DNA of 64,000 nucleotides from Puccinellia tenuiflora (taxonomy: Eukaryota > Streptophyta > Magnoliopsida > Poales > Poaceae): the NCBI GenBank assembly GCA_012064385.1, contig QRDG01000024.1, positions 99,748 through 163,747 of the forward strand, given 5' to 3'. This document shows, piece by piece, positions 54,277 to 64,000 of the stretch (the stretch's first letter is position 1; every line of letters begins with the position of its first letter). The position numbers and the translations under genes are program-made. Under the pieces are notes generated by a model. It searched no databases. It had not been told where the DNA came from and worked only from the letters and a program-made list of their open reading frames with translations.

Positions 54277-57200
54277 TGTAACGCCCCGACCCCGGAATTA
54301 TACAGAGAGGCTATGTAGTCAACACAACCATCAATGTATAAAACAAAGATCAAGACTTGTGGAACAGAACTGGCACAAAGCATGACTCTACGACACAAAA
54401 CATTTATATAGCAACTCATATAACGAGAAGAATACAAATATTACAAACAAAAGGATCACAGATCCAACAATTCAACAAGCGGAAGCGGGTAGTGTTGTCT
54501 AACAACAAGAAGCAAATATATGGCCTAAGAGGCCTACAATAAACATCACCCAAGCCAGCTTGTTCCACGGTCCCAAGCTGCCACCTGGGAACCCCAGACT
54601 AGTAGTCGACGTCAACGACGAACCCACCCAGTTGCTCGGTGTCGTCCTCCTCTGAAATACAAAATCATAGAGGCAGCAAAGAGAGACTGAGTACGATGTA
54701 CTCACAAGTTTAGTAGGGCGATATAGGCCCAATGACTGACGGAGGCTCTAAAGCTTTATATGTATCTCTTTTGCATAAAGCTAAATTTCATAAACAGAAA
54801 TGTAAAAGACACTTGGCATTCGTCTACTCAGAGTATTTTTATAAAGGGGTGAGAGAGTATCATATCATCTTCGGTTCTCGACGAACCTACTCACAACCAT
54901 CACCACTCATCTCACACAAAGGCACTCCCTCGACTCACCCTCGAGGAAATGAACCTTTATCACAAGTTTGTTATGCAACCTCTAGCTGCCATATCAATTA
55001 GGTTAACGTTGTCTATGATCTTATATCCGATACCAAGATTGTCCATAACCGTGGACACGGCTTTTCGAAAAGATTAACCCTGCAGGGGTGTACTATTTTA
55101 CCCATTGGTACCGTCCGGCTCACCTAGTTGGCCCTCTTCCGGGGAAGGCCGGCAAGCGGGCGCGGTTAGACCTTTACAATGCATGAGACTATCCAAGAGT
55201 CATCTGTGGCCACAGGACAAGTTTACCCAGCCTCAGCCCCTGCCCCATCGCCACATCCTAACACCACCATCCTCATCATCCTTTTTCCGCTCACACACAC
55301 GGCAAATGGAAATAGCAAACTAGAGGACCCTTGGATACGCCCTCACAAATTATTCGGTCAGTAAGGCGCCCATACACCCACCAATGGCAGCACGCTCGTC
55401 TTGGTTCAAGAGGTAAAGAACTCGCACCTAGGGGCTAGAGTGAGGCAAAACACCATCCCCGATGGCAACTCACCCAAGCCGTCTTAGCATTTTAATTTAG
55501 CATCACATTCATCCACCAAGTCCGCATCATTCCATCTTCAACAACAGTTATGGAAATAAACAACGGACACAACTAGTATTGCAACTAAGCATGTCTAAGC
55601 ATGGATAAGCATATAACCGACAATTATAATTCGTATCCGGCCAACACATCAACACTAGGGTTCATAGGTAGGGATACATGTGATTGGCTCGGGGAAGAGA
55701 CATGCATTCATAGGATTCTAGGTTTACCAAAAGAGACCTTTGAACCGCATGCAATATTATGGTGGATAAAATAATTTGATCAAAACATAGGATGCTATAT
55801 GCCAAGAAGGTTAGGTTATCTCTTGCCTTGCTGCCGGGTAGCGTAGTATTGCTCGTCGGGGTAGGAGAGGGAACCCTCGACTCCGGAATCTATCGATACC
55901 CAAAAGAAATACAAAGCACACATAAATCACACGATCACAAGGTGCAATGCGCAATCACATGATGACATGTCAAATTGATGCAAGGATGTCAACATTTGAT
56001 GGATATAACAATTTAAATGGAGTTCCAAATAATTAGTGCAATTATTTGGAAGCAACCCCATATTTACCTTAGTGATCACAATTCTTTATAAATTATCAAA
56101 TTATTAGAGAAATGGCTCAAATATGCATGATCATGACATGAAAGGATAGGTTTCGTCATTGCGATCAATTTGGTACTTTATTTGTAATTTTCGGAGTACC
56201 GATGATTAAATAGTGAATTAAATAATTATTCAAATTTAATTCATTTAATCATTTATGAATAACATCAAATAATTATTTGTGATCATGATGTAATATTAGC
56301 ATGGTTTGATAGCAATTAGAGTGTTGATCACATTGATATTTTATTCTCCAATTTTGGTTAATTATTTCACGAGTTATGAATTTTCCCGATTTGGTATTAT
56401 TTAACCCATTTTAGGAATTCATATGTGAACAGCAAGAAAATAAACTCAAGAGATGGTTTCAACTTCTCTAACAGCTAGAGTTTGTCTTCCTGAGCATTTT
56501 GGTATTTAAATTGCTATTTTTGAGTCATTATTTGAAAAGATATGAATGGTTTTAATTTGCTTTTATTTTCCAAAAGGAAAAATCAAATACCAGACAGGCC
56601 GGCCTCAAGCCGGCCAGGCCGGGAGGCAGGCCGGGCACCAACCCGAGTGGCCCGGCCTTTGGCCAGCCCAGGCTGGGCTCCCAGGCCGGGAGTGTGGCCG
56701 AATGATCCGCACCAGAGCCGGCCCAGGCCGCTAGGGAGGCCGGGTCCAGGCCGGCACGTCGGGCACGCGCGAGTGCAGGTCAAAGCCACGACCGGCGCGA
56801 TGCCGTGGTCACCGGTGGCACGGTCGGGGATCGACACGCCGGTGGCGGGCACGCGAGGGCCCGAGAGGTGACGCATTCGACGCGTCACACCACGGCGGAC
56901 CTAGATCGGGCGGCGCCGCTATTTGTGGGTCGCCGGAGCGACGGTGACGTTGACGTCAGGCGGCAGCCGGCGACGGGACTAGACGACGGCGAAGAGGGAG
57001 CGAGCTAGGGGGACCACGGGGATGTCTAGGAGGGTCGCCTGCTTACCCTGGGTCCGTGGGTGGCCGCGACGGTGAAGAGGGAGGCCGGTACCGGCGGCAA
57101 TGGTGCACGGCGGCCGGCGGGCGTGAGGAAGAAGACGAGGATGGTTTCGACAATGTCCAGGCTCCCAGCTCGATTCCGTCGGCGTGGAGGAAGAGGGAGG

Positions 57201-58184
57201 CGAGGCGGAACTCCTGGCGGCGTTGGCTTGCTCCGGGTGGCTTCTAGCGGCGGCGATGCTCGACGGACGGCGACGGCTCCACGGCGACCAGTGCGGGAGC
57301 TAGGGTTAGGGTTAGGGTTTCCTGGCCGCAAAGGAGAGGGGAAAACTGGGGGGAGGGAGAGAGAAGAGCAGGGCGGCAGAGGCGCGTCGGGGAGGGCCTC
57401 TTGTCCAATGGGGAGCAGGTGGCGCGGCATGGCGCGTGCGGCATGGCGCCAGTGGCCATGTCGCCACTGTGAGAGGAGGGGAAGGAGGAGAGAGGCTGAC
57501 AGGGAGGGCCCCCTGTCAGGAATTTGTTCTTTTTCCTTTTCTTTTTTCTGTCTCCTTTAAACCAGTAGGGTTTAGGTATTTTATTGGGCCACTTAAACAT
57601 TTTCTAAAATTATGAAAATATTCATATAGGCTCCTCATGTTAGTTAGAAGCTCCACAAAAATTGGTGTGCAAAGATAAAATGTTTTGGGCACCAATTGTT
57701 CATAGGGTTTGAATATGGCAAATTTTGATAGTTGCCAAAACCCATTTACTTGGGGTATTTAAACATTTTCAAAACATGTGATAATATTCAGGGAGGCTCC
57801 CAACGACATAATGAAGCTTCCCATATTTTTATTTGGAAAATTTGAAAGGTTTGACTTGGTTTCAAATTTAAGAATTGGTTTATCTCAATTTTGGAGTCCC
57901 AATTTATTTAATTTGTTTGGCAAGAAATTTAAGTTTGCCAATTAAAATATGAAAGGCATTCTTGGAATTTCCTGGACAAATTGGAAACTCAAGAATATTT
58001 TGTTTTGCCAATTTGGGTAATTGCATTTGGTTTTGGAAAATCAGGGAGTGTTTGCTCCCTTTTGAAGATTTTCAATGTTTGCCATATTTAATTTAGCAAT
58101 TTAAATATGTATGCCATGATGCAATGCCAAGCAAAAAGTGAAAATTTGGCCCATATTTTAAGGTACCAAATCTGGGCTGTTACA
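54277..58184 (-). repeat. D 5' LTR
   Basis: Full partner of 47668-51569. On the minus strand it runs TGTAACAGCCCAG (58184) to GGCGTTACA (54277). No clear TATA box was located. A telomere-like repeat lies at 57301-57320. Confidence 0.9.
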
Positions 58185-58189
58185 GAACC
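58185..58189. other. Right target duplication of D (GAACC)
   Basis: Identical to 47663-47667. It supports a clean integrase-mediated insertion and a correct assembly across D. Confidence 0.9.
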
Positions 58190-61100
58190 CGTGCCTGTCG
58201 ACCTCTCCCCTCGGACAGCACAACCGAACGACTGCGCCCAACGGATGGCACAAAAGGGGCTCAACAACCTACTAGGTCACGGTTTCCATGGGACAACGGT
58301 GGTATCGCGTTCAAGGGTTCAGATTAGTGGCACTATGAATAGACCTTATCGCTGTTTGGAGGGGTGTTGCACTTAATCAAGTTTCATCATAGCAAGTCAC
58401 AAAACAGAGGATTAGTCCAGCATAATGATAGCAATATCACATCATCAAACAACAAGGCCTTAGCAACAAAATAAGATCAACTACAAGTATAGTTTAGTTG
58501 GTTTGCGTCGACCGGGTGACTATCGTGGCGAGTCCGCCAACAAGCGTCATCACAGATCAACTAGTTGTTTAGCGTCGACCAGGTGACTATCGTGGCGAGT
58601 CCGCCAACAAGCGTCATCACCGATCAACCACAGATTACAAAATAGTGTTTTGAACAGACGACTGTGGCGGTTCCTCCAGCCGGTGTCATCATAGATCAAA
58701 TACAAAGTTGGTGAGGCATGTGGCCTCCAAACAATGAACCGAAAAGCATTCATAAGAAAGAAAGCATCCATTCCACTCGAGGGTTATCTCGACGTGGTGT
58801 CAGCAATCTTGGCAAAAAGAACCAATTGAAAAGTCAGCTCCCAAGCGTCGCAGTCCGGGTGGTCTATGCCAACCATATTTGATGGAGGGACAAGAAGTAA
58901 ATAACTCTTTTGGCAAATGCCCCCAACTCCGAGGATCACGGGCCGACATTTGTCCGCACCTAGCCTCGGCGTTGAAGAAGAAGCAAACAATCAACGCATG
59001 TTTTTTTATTTAGTTGTCATAGCCACGCAAGTGCGGGGCGCACAGATAATTCATACATCAATCTAATGCATACATGGATGATGAATAAAATATGGCAATA
59101 AATAACGGACCGACATAATATAAATGCTAAACGCGGACAATATAAACACTAAGCGAATAACGAACAACGTTGCGGGACTGCTCATAGCAAGGGGTTAGCT
59201 TGCCTTCGGCGATCGACGCCACTTGGCTTGGAGGTCACGGACGCCACGGTTTAGGGTATCGGTTTGCCGGTACCGCGGAATACCTATACAAGCATACAAG
59301 CGTGCTGAGCATCTAAGCACCTTACAAAAATATGAACCCTATACCACTGAATAGAGGCTTTTAAACTATGAATTTACAAACTTGGATCACCTGAATCGGA
59401 GTCACGGTTCAAAAGTTACGGAGATTCGAAAATCTGTCCAGCGGGGAAAAGAAAAACAGATCCGCGGGAAAAAAACGGCACGGGCCGATGCTGGGCCACG
59501 GCGTGCCGCACGCGCGTGAGCCAGCGCTGCGCCTGTCCGGGTTGCGGGTGGGCCGAGATCCGCTGCTGGCCTGCTGGGCTGAAAACGGTTCGCACGAACC
59601 AAAAAAGAAAACACAGACAGGGGTGTCGATCATCTTCTCCTCCGCTCCGCGTACGGGAGCGAGCGCCGACCGGGCGGGGCTGGCCGGAGAGGACGCCGGG
59701 AAGCTAGCTGGCGGCGGGGATGGGCACGTCGCGGCTCACCGCGCCCAGGGGAGGTGGTTCCGACGGCGGGGACGCCTCCGGCGCGTCGCCTGCAAGCTCG
59801 GCCGTGCGGCCACGTCGGGAGCTCGGGAGGCCGACGGCGCCGACCAAGGGGAGGCCCGAGGACCGAGGGGACGGCGGAACAGGATCCTCCATGCTGCACC
59901 GCACCCGTCGGTGACGCTTCCTTCGGCAGAGTGGGGGTCGGGGAGCTTGCTCCTCAAACCTCTAGGGTTTCGGTTGTGGGAGGCTAACCGAGCTCCCACG
60001 AGCTCGTTTCCTCGTGAGCTCGAGTGAGATGGTCTGGGGAGGGAGGAGTGAGACATGCGAGTGCAACTGAGGGTTAGGGGGGGCTCCTTATAGCCGGGAG
60101 AGAGGAGAGGTAGGTGCTAGGTAGCTCGGCCATGAATGGCGGTTTTGAGGTCATCCATGACGATCCTCGGCTATATTGGACGGTGGAGAGGATGGGAACG
60201 GTGAGCTGGCGCACAGTGCAGCACGAGGAACACGCTGGAGCTGAGTTAGGCACCGACCACACCCCTAAGTAGGCTAGGTTAAGCAAAGCAAGTCAGATCC
60301 CACCCTGCTCACAAGGTGCTCGACGAAAGGCCCGAACGAACTTCCTGACGTAATTAAATTCCAGAAAAATTCCAGGGGGTAGGTCTGGATGTGAGGAGAT
60401 GGTTTCTGAACTTTGAGGTCAAATGGTGCGACCTAACTAGGATTTTGGAAAAAGTGTGGGAAAAGGCCTTATAGCATGATCATGTCAATTTGGGGTTTTG
60501 ATTATGATGTTTTGGGTTCATGCAGATCACTAAGGGGCTATAGGAGAGACCAGGGGGGGTAGGTGGTGTCTCATAACCAACCATGCAGAAATAATGCACA
60601 AGGGAACACTTGCACCATTCCAAAAATGTGGGTATAAATTGATGTCATGCCATTATGACATACCAACAATTTTGGTGGATGGGTTTTCTTTTTGATAAAA
60701 GAATTATGTGGAGTGTGGGGCTGGTTGGATATCACCCATGTGCTCAATTCATGTGCTTGGTCCACCAAGATAAGTGTGGCCATGCATGGAAAATATCTCA
60801 TGGTCATTTGGAATAAAATGTGTGTGGCAAATAGGTGGCTCAAATGATCGCACCACCTTTTGTGGGAGTAGAACATGGCATGATGAACACCTCCTAGTTT
60901 TTGAGGAGTGTAGGAGTAGTATAAGCTAGGAAAACAATTTCCCTGACCAAGGCATGCACTAAAATATTTATCCGGGGTTTCGGAAATATTGCATATGCAA
61001 TAATTTTGTCTCGGGAGATTAATAAGTGGATGAGACATTCTTTGAATATTTGTGGTATCTCCCAAGCTCGGAAAAGATGGTTCATGTGGTAGGTGGAATA

Positions 61101-61335
61101 TCAGGATTTAAAGATCCCAATGTTTAGGCCAAGAGGTTTTTAGGAAAAACCTTAACAGAAGTTTTTCCGGAGTGGCAAGGAATCACCGGGGATTTTCTGG
61201 AATTATTTAAGAGAAAAGAACACGAGGGCATCATCTAGCGCCAGAGGGCAAAAATAAATTTTGAGATACGAGGGAAAAGTTTTCCGGGTGTGAGAAAACA
61301 CCACAAAATTAGGGACGAAATTTTGGGGTGTGACA
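58190..61335 (-). repeat. E2 3' LTR, interrupted by D
   Basis: Starts TGTCACACCCC at 61335 (minus strand). Alignable with the E1 LTR from its start to about position 37300 of the E1 5' copy; the leftmost 80 bp or so are poorly conserved. CTATAAGG box at 60094-60087. AAACCCTAG near 59965. Inverted 67-bp repeats at 58500-58630. Confidence 0.8.
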
Positions 61336-61374
61336 GACCTTCCCCCCTTAAAAAGAATCTCATCCTCGAGATTC
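61336..61374 (-). promoter_or_regulatory. E2 3' hairpin and polypurine tract
   Basis: Minus strand: stem GAATCTC, loop GAGGAT, stem GAGATTC (61374 down to 61355), then 19 nt with AAGGGGGGAAGG to the LTR start at 61335. The stem is 7 bp here, with a larger loop than in B or E1. Confidence 0.75.
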
Positions 61375-62451
61375 GGGGAGTTACACAAGATAAATCTTGA
61401 ACGATCCATTTATGCCCCAATTAAAACTTTTTCCACAAAATGACGGATTTTGACGACCAAACAGATCGGCACACAACAAGATCTTTATATGGTATTTCTA
61501 CCATACGCAATACATCTAAACGATGGCATGGCAGGGGCTCACTCAATCAATCAACATAGGATCTACTAGCAGGTTTGTAAAAATTAAATCTAAAGTTTTG
61601 CTCAAGCAGACATAAACATGGCAAGATCAAACAAGATCTACAACCAAACTATCAATCAACAACCAAAGATTTACCTTGGGCAAATCCTTAGCTCAAGCTT
61701 GGGAGCACAACGGTTTACGGTTTTATTTTAGAAAAGCTGTATATCCATTTTCATGTATACACAGGTTTTGAAAAAATATAACAAGGTTTCTTTTCAAAAG
61801 AAAACATCTGTGCCACTAATAGTTGGCTCACAGACACCGTGGGATAGGGCCATTCCAAAAATCCCTTGCAGTGGTATGGCATAATCATTTCAACCATACC
61901 GAATAAGCTAGCACAATCAAACAATCATTAAAATAACATAGCAAAGTTTTCTCCACTTGTATGCGACATACAGAACATCCAAGTGATGAACCATGTATAA
62001 CAACAAGCAGGTGATTTTTCCAACCTACACACAAGTCAGCAATAAGCAGGCCGGGTACCGTGGAGTACGGTATGAATTACTTCCACTTAATGGCTAACTT
62101 GTGCAACGCACGCAAAAATACTTTTCTTACTTGAAATAGTCCCAATCAAAGTTGTATTAATTTTACAAGCGGGTATATGCGTCTGGGTTCACATATACCA
62201 CTTCTGTTTTTATGTGATCTGCCATTTCTTCAAAACTTTTCAACTGAAAAAAGGACATGATCTTCCGTCACACGTCAACCAAGTGGTTAACAAGGGAATC
62301 AGAACACCAAGTTTTATTACGAGCTGATTCTACATCAACCAGAAAGCATACACCCAACCTTACATTACAAGCCAACAAAAGAAAAACAAACAACCTCACT
62401 GATTCTCACCTACCACATACACGCGCCACTCAGGCGAACTAAACATGGGTT
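61375..62451 (-). other. E2 interior downstream of the ORF
   Basis: No gene recognised. By eye it shows little similarity to the same region of E1 close to the ORF, and more towards the PPT (matching A-rich and T-rich blocks). Confidence 0.5.
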
Positions 62452-63171
62452 CTACTCCGCGTGGCGGCCTCTGGTAGTCGGTGGAGCACGGCCGAGACGG
62501 AGAGTGGTGTCCACATCTCCATCTCCCGCGGGGTCGGAGGACACAGGAACACCTTCGAGGATTGGAACCTTCTCTGGGACTCGTCGGGATGGGCCGGGAT
62601 CTGGAAGTGGAGGTCTGCTACTTCGAGTTTGCCTGTGGGAGAGAGTGGGTGTGCTCTCCCCTAGGTATTGGTGTAGGCGGGCACGGCTGAGGTTCCTCCT
62701 TGTAGACTCGAGCTCCTCCAGCAAGAGGTTGTTAAGGTTTGTCATTGCGATGGAGTAAGCGACTTGGCTGATTAGTGCGGGGTCGGACTCTTTCGAGACG
62801 TCAGCTTGTACCATCTCCCCACGGGGCTGGGGTCTGGCCGGAATGTAGTAGAACTCTCGAGTTTCAGCTAGCAGGGGTTCGGAGGATCGAAGACGGACGA
62901 GGCCTTCCCAGGCTGCTACCTGGATGGCTAGCCCCAGAGTAGGCATACGACCTCCTTGGATTAAGTAGGGCTGATTTGTGCCCCGGGGACACGGGCTGAT
63001 CCTCACATCGGCCCGGAATCCATCTCCGGCCGACGAGAGTGAGCTCTGGAACACCACGTACACAGGGTGAACGGAGCTACCAAGGATATGGTTGACGGCC
63101 CTCCAGAGAAGCAATCGAAAGCTCGAATGCTCCTTGGCAGTGGTTTCCAAGACGGCACTAAGGGTCGCCAT
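62452..63171 (-). CDS. Conserved 239-aa protein of element E2
   Basis: Intact frame of the same length as the E1 protein, ATG at 63171. The N-terminal block (helix, three strand-like segments, Ala-rich helix; HPVYVVFQSS, GFRADVRIS, LAIQVAAWEGLVRLR) is nearly unchanged. About 8 of the first 120 residues differ from E1, against about 27 of the last 119. In the first 120 codons I count roughly 18 silent differences. That excess of silent change points to selection on the protein while the two lineages separated. The family is not recognised. A dsRNA-binding-like fold is suggested by inferred secondary-structure order only. The C-terminal tail (SRRVPEKVPILEGVPVSSDP) is probably flexible. Confidence 0.75.
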   Translation of the reverse strand: MATLSAVLETTAKEHSSFRLLLWRAVNHILGSSVHPVYVVFQSSLSSAGDGFRADVRISPCPRGTNQPYLIQGGRMPTLGLAIQVAAWEGLVRLRSSEPLLAETREFYYIPARPQPRGEMVQADVSKESDPALISQVAYSIAMTNLNNLLLEELESTRRNLSRARLHQYLGESTPTLSHRQTRSSRPPLPDPGPSRRVPEKVPILEGVPVSSDPAGDGDVDTTLRLGRAPPTTRGRHAE

Positions 63172-63241
63172 CGGATTTCTTTGGGGTCCTAGATTTTCTT
63201 GGAGGGGATAAGGATGTGAGGTTCCTCTATGGGATTCTACT

Positions 63242-63487
63242 TCAAAAGAGTTGGGTTGCCAGGGAGAGATAGCGAGGGTGGGTTATAAAGCAACTAGGAC
63301 TGGGTCTCAGGTTCACTGGGTAAGGTCGGCTGCTTCTCATGGAAGAAACCGGCTCGTCTTGTTGGGGAAGATTGGGACAAGTCCTACTGCACCATACTGT
63401 TGACCGACACGAGCCATGCCGGTTAGGCGGAGATGGGTTAAATCCATCGGGCTCACTGTCGGGCAAAAGTAGGGCGGGGTTTTCCAT
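63242..63487 (-). CDS. Short upstream ORF of E2 (81 aa)
   Basis: Open frame between PBS and the 239-aa ORF, starting MENPALLLPDSEPDGFNPSP and rich in Pro, Ser and Arg. E1 has the same DNA (from about 38580), but two one-base deletions stop its frame after about 16 codons (MESPPYFCPTMTRWI). Either it is a leader peptide lost in E1 or the openness is chance. Unknown function. Confidence 0.35.
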   Translation of the reverse strand: MENPALLLPDSEPDGFNPSPPNRHGSCRSTVWCSRTCPNLPQQDEPVSSMRSSRPYPVNLRPSPSCFITHPRYLSLATQLF

Positions 63488-63514
63488 GCTAGGGTAGTCT
63501 ACAGCCAGCCTGGT

Positions 63515-63526
63515 GCTCTGATACCA
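63515..63526 (-). other. Primer-binding site of E2
   Basis: TGGTATCAGAGC on the minus strand, five bases after the LTR end (63532), the same spacing as in E1. Confidence 0.85.
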
Positions 63527-63531
63527 TGCTC

Positions 63532-64000
63532 TGTGGCACCCCTCCCTGGCACATAATGCCAGAGAGGTGGTCGCCCCGTGCGCCAGCCCAGGATATCTGG
63601 ACGCACGTTACGACAATGCAACATAGCGAAAATATCATTACACAATCAGGCCCAAAGGGCTACAAATGGTTTATAAGGCCATTAAGGCATGACAAAATAT
63701 CAAGCCAAGCATGGCTCAGGACAGAGTTTAACTGGCAGCGGAAGACGGCTATGGCAACGGCTTGGAGCGGCTCCACTCCACAGGCATCTGGCTGGGCTAC
63801 TGATCCTAGCACGCTCTTGCTCCAAATCCTCGCTAAGGTGGAAGATGAATCCTCGCCAAAATCTGGCCATAATCACAAGGCCCGTGAGTACATTATTATG
63901 CACTCAGCAAGTATTTCCCCTCACTACAAACAATCCAACAATCGTGCAGCAAGATATACATTTGAAATAAAATTCTACAGATGGCAAGAGTCTACTCTAG
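63532..64000 (-). repeat. E2 5' LTR, 3' end only
   Basis: Matches the last 470 bp or so of the E1 LTR with scattered differences and ends GGTGCCACA at 63532. It continues past the window. Confidence 0.85.

Larger units (their letters stand above)
47668..58184 (-). mobile_element. Gypsy element D, complete ends, pol deleted
   Basis: LTRs at 47668-51569 and 54277-58184 (3.9 kb each), flanked by the 5-bp duplication GAACC (47663-47667 and 58185-58189). PBS, gag, PPT and hairpin show it reads on the minus strand. LTR ends are TGTAACAGCCC...GGCGTTACA. The interior has gag, protease and the first part of RT, then jumps to a short piece resembling the integrase C-terminus. A chromovirus (Tekay/Del-like) gypsy is the best fit. 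It inserted cleanly into an E2-family LTR. Confidence 0.9.
58190..64000 (-). mobile_element. Element E2, diverged relative of E1
   Basis: On the minus strand: end of the 5' LTR (64000 to 63532, cut by the window), Met-tRNA PBS, a short ORF, the 239-codon ORF, non-coding sequence, hairpin and PPT, then the 3' LTR (61335 to 58190, cut by D). The LTR shares order and motifs with E1 (67-bp repeats, GC-rich promoter) but with many differences. No pol. Confidence 0.85.

Noticed and set aside
1..64000. tRNA, rRNA or other structural RNA genes
   Set aside because: No cloverleaf with box A/B motifs and no rRNA-like block was noticed by eye. The TGGTATCAGAGC matches are retrotransposon primer-binding sites. 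A dedicated scan could still find small RNA genes.

Overview
The window looks like intergenic DNA from a large grass (Poaceae, probably Pooideae) nuclear genome. It is almost entirely nested and rearranged LTR retrotransposons. The grass call rests on an Athila-type gypsy LTR beginning TGATACATCGC, long Met-tRNA-primed gypsy LTRs with GC-rich, CGG-rich promoters, copia-like LTRs bounded by TGAAAG and CTTTCA, and Tourist-like and Mutator-like MITEs. No intact host gene was found. All coordinates come from reading the sequence by eye, so treat boundaries as good to a few bases.

Layout, left to right. (1) 1-2884: 5' end of a minus-strand Ty3/gypsy element R1 (LTR, PBS, gag with three in-frame stops). 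(2) 3192-4181: minisatellite of about 22 copies of a 44-bp unit. (3) 4990-6257: decayed plus-strand host-type or Harbinger-associated gene (NAM-associated C-terminal domain), split by a 429-bp Tourist-like MITE. (4) 7299-9327: LTR fragments. (5) 9328-15897: minus-strand Athila deletion derivative (3' LTR, accessory ORF, gag C-terminus and protease, no RT or integrase). (6) 15893-24853: non-autonomous copia element C in circularly permuted order (3' internal arm, one LTR, PBS, gag, 5' internal arm), with a Mutator-type MITE inside. (7) 24854-32295: gypsy element B, whose main ORF is a chain of seven zinc knuckles. (8) 32296-33843: orphan piece of a C-family LTR between two gypsy LTRs. (9) 33844-45845: element E1, 4.69-kb near-identical LTRs around a 2.6-kb interior with one intact 239-codon ORF. 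(10) 45846-47644: a gene-like tail, a single N, and another E1-family LTR piece. (11) 47668-58184: element D, minus strand, perfect GAACC target duplication, gag-protease-RT with most of pol deleted. (12) 58190-64000: element E2, minus strand, a diverged relative of E1 with the same 239-codon ORF intact.

How the parts work together. None of the elements here encodes a full polymerase set, so any recent movement needed enzymes from elsewhere. Two signals stand out. First, four gypsy elements (B, E1, E2, D) and the Athila element all carry a short perfect hairpin 17-19 nt upstream of the 3' LTR, in front of the polypurine tract. In Athila the stem sequence is unrelated, but geometry and spacing are kept. 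Second, the only intact ORF of E1 and E2 is conserved while the DNA downstream of it is not, and its changes are mostly synonymous in the N-terminal half. I could not assign it to a known family. The order of secondary-structure elements I infer resembles a double-stranded-RNA-binding fold.
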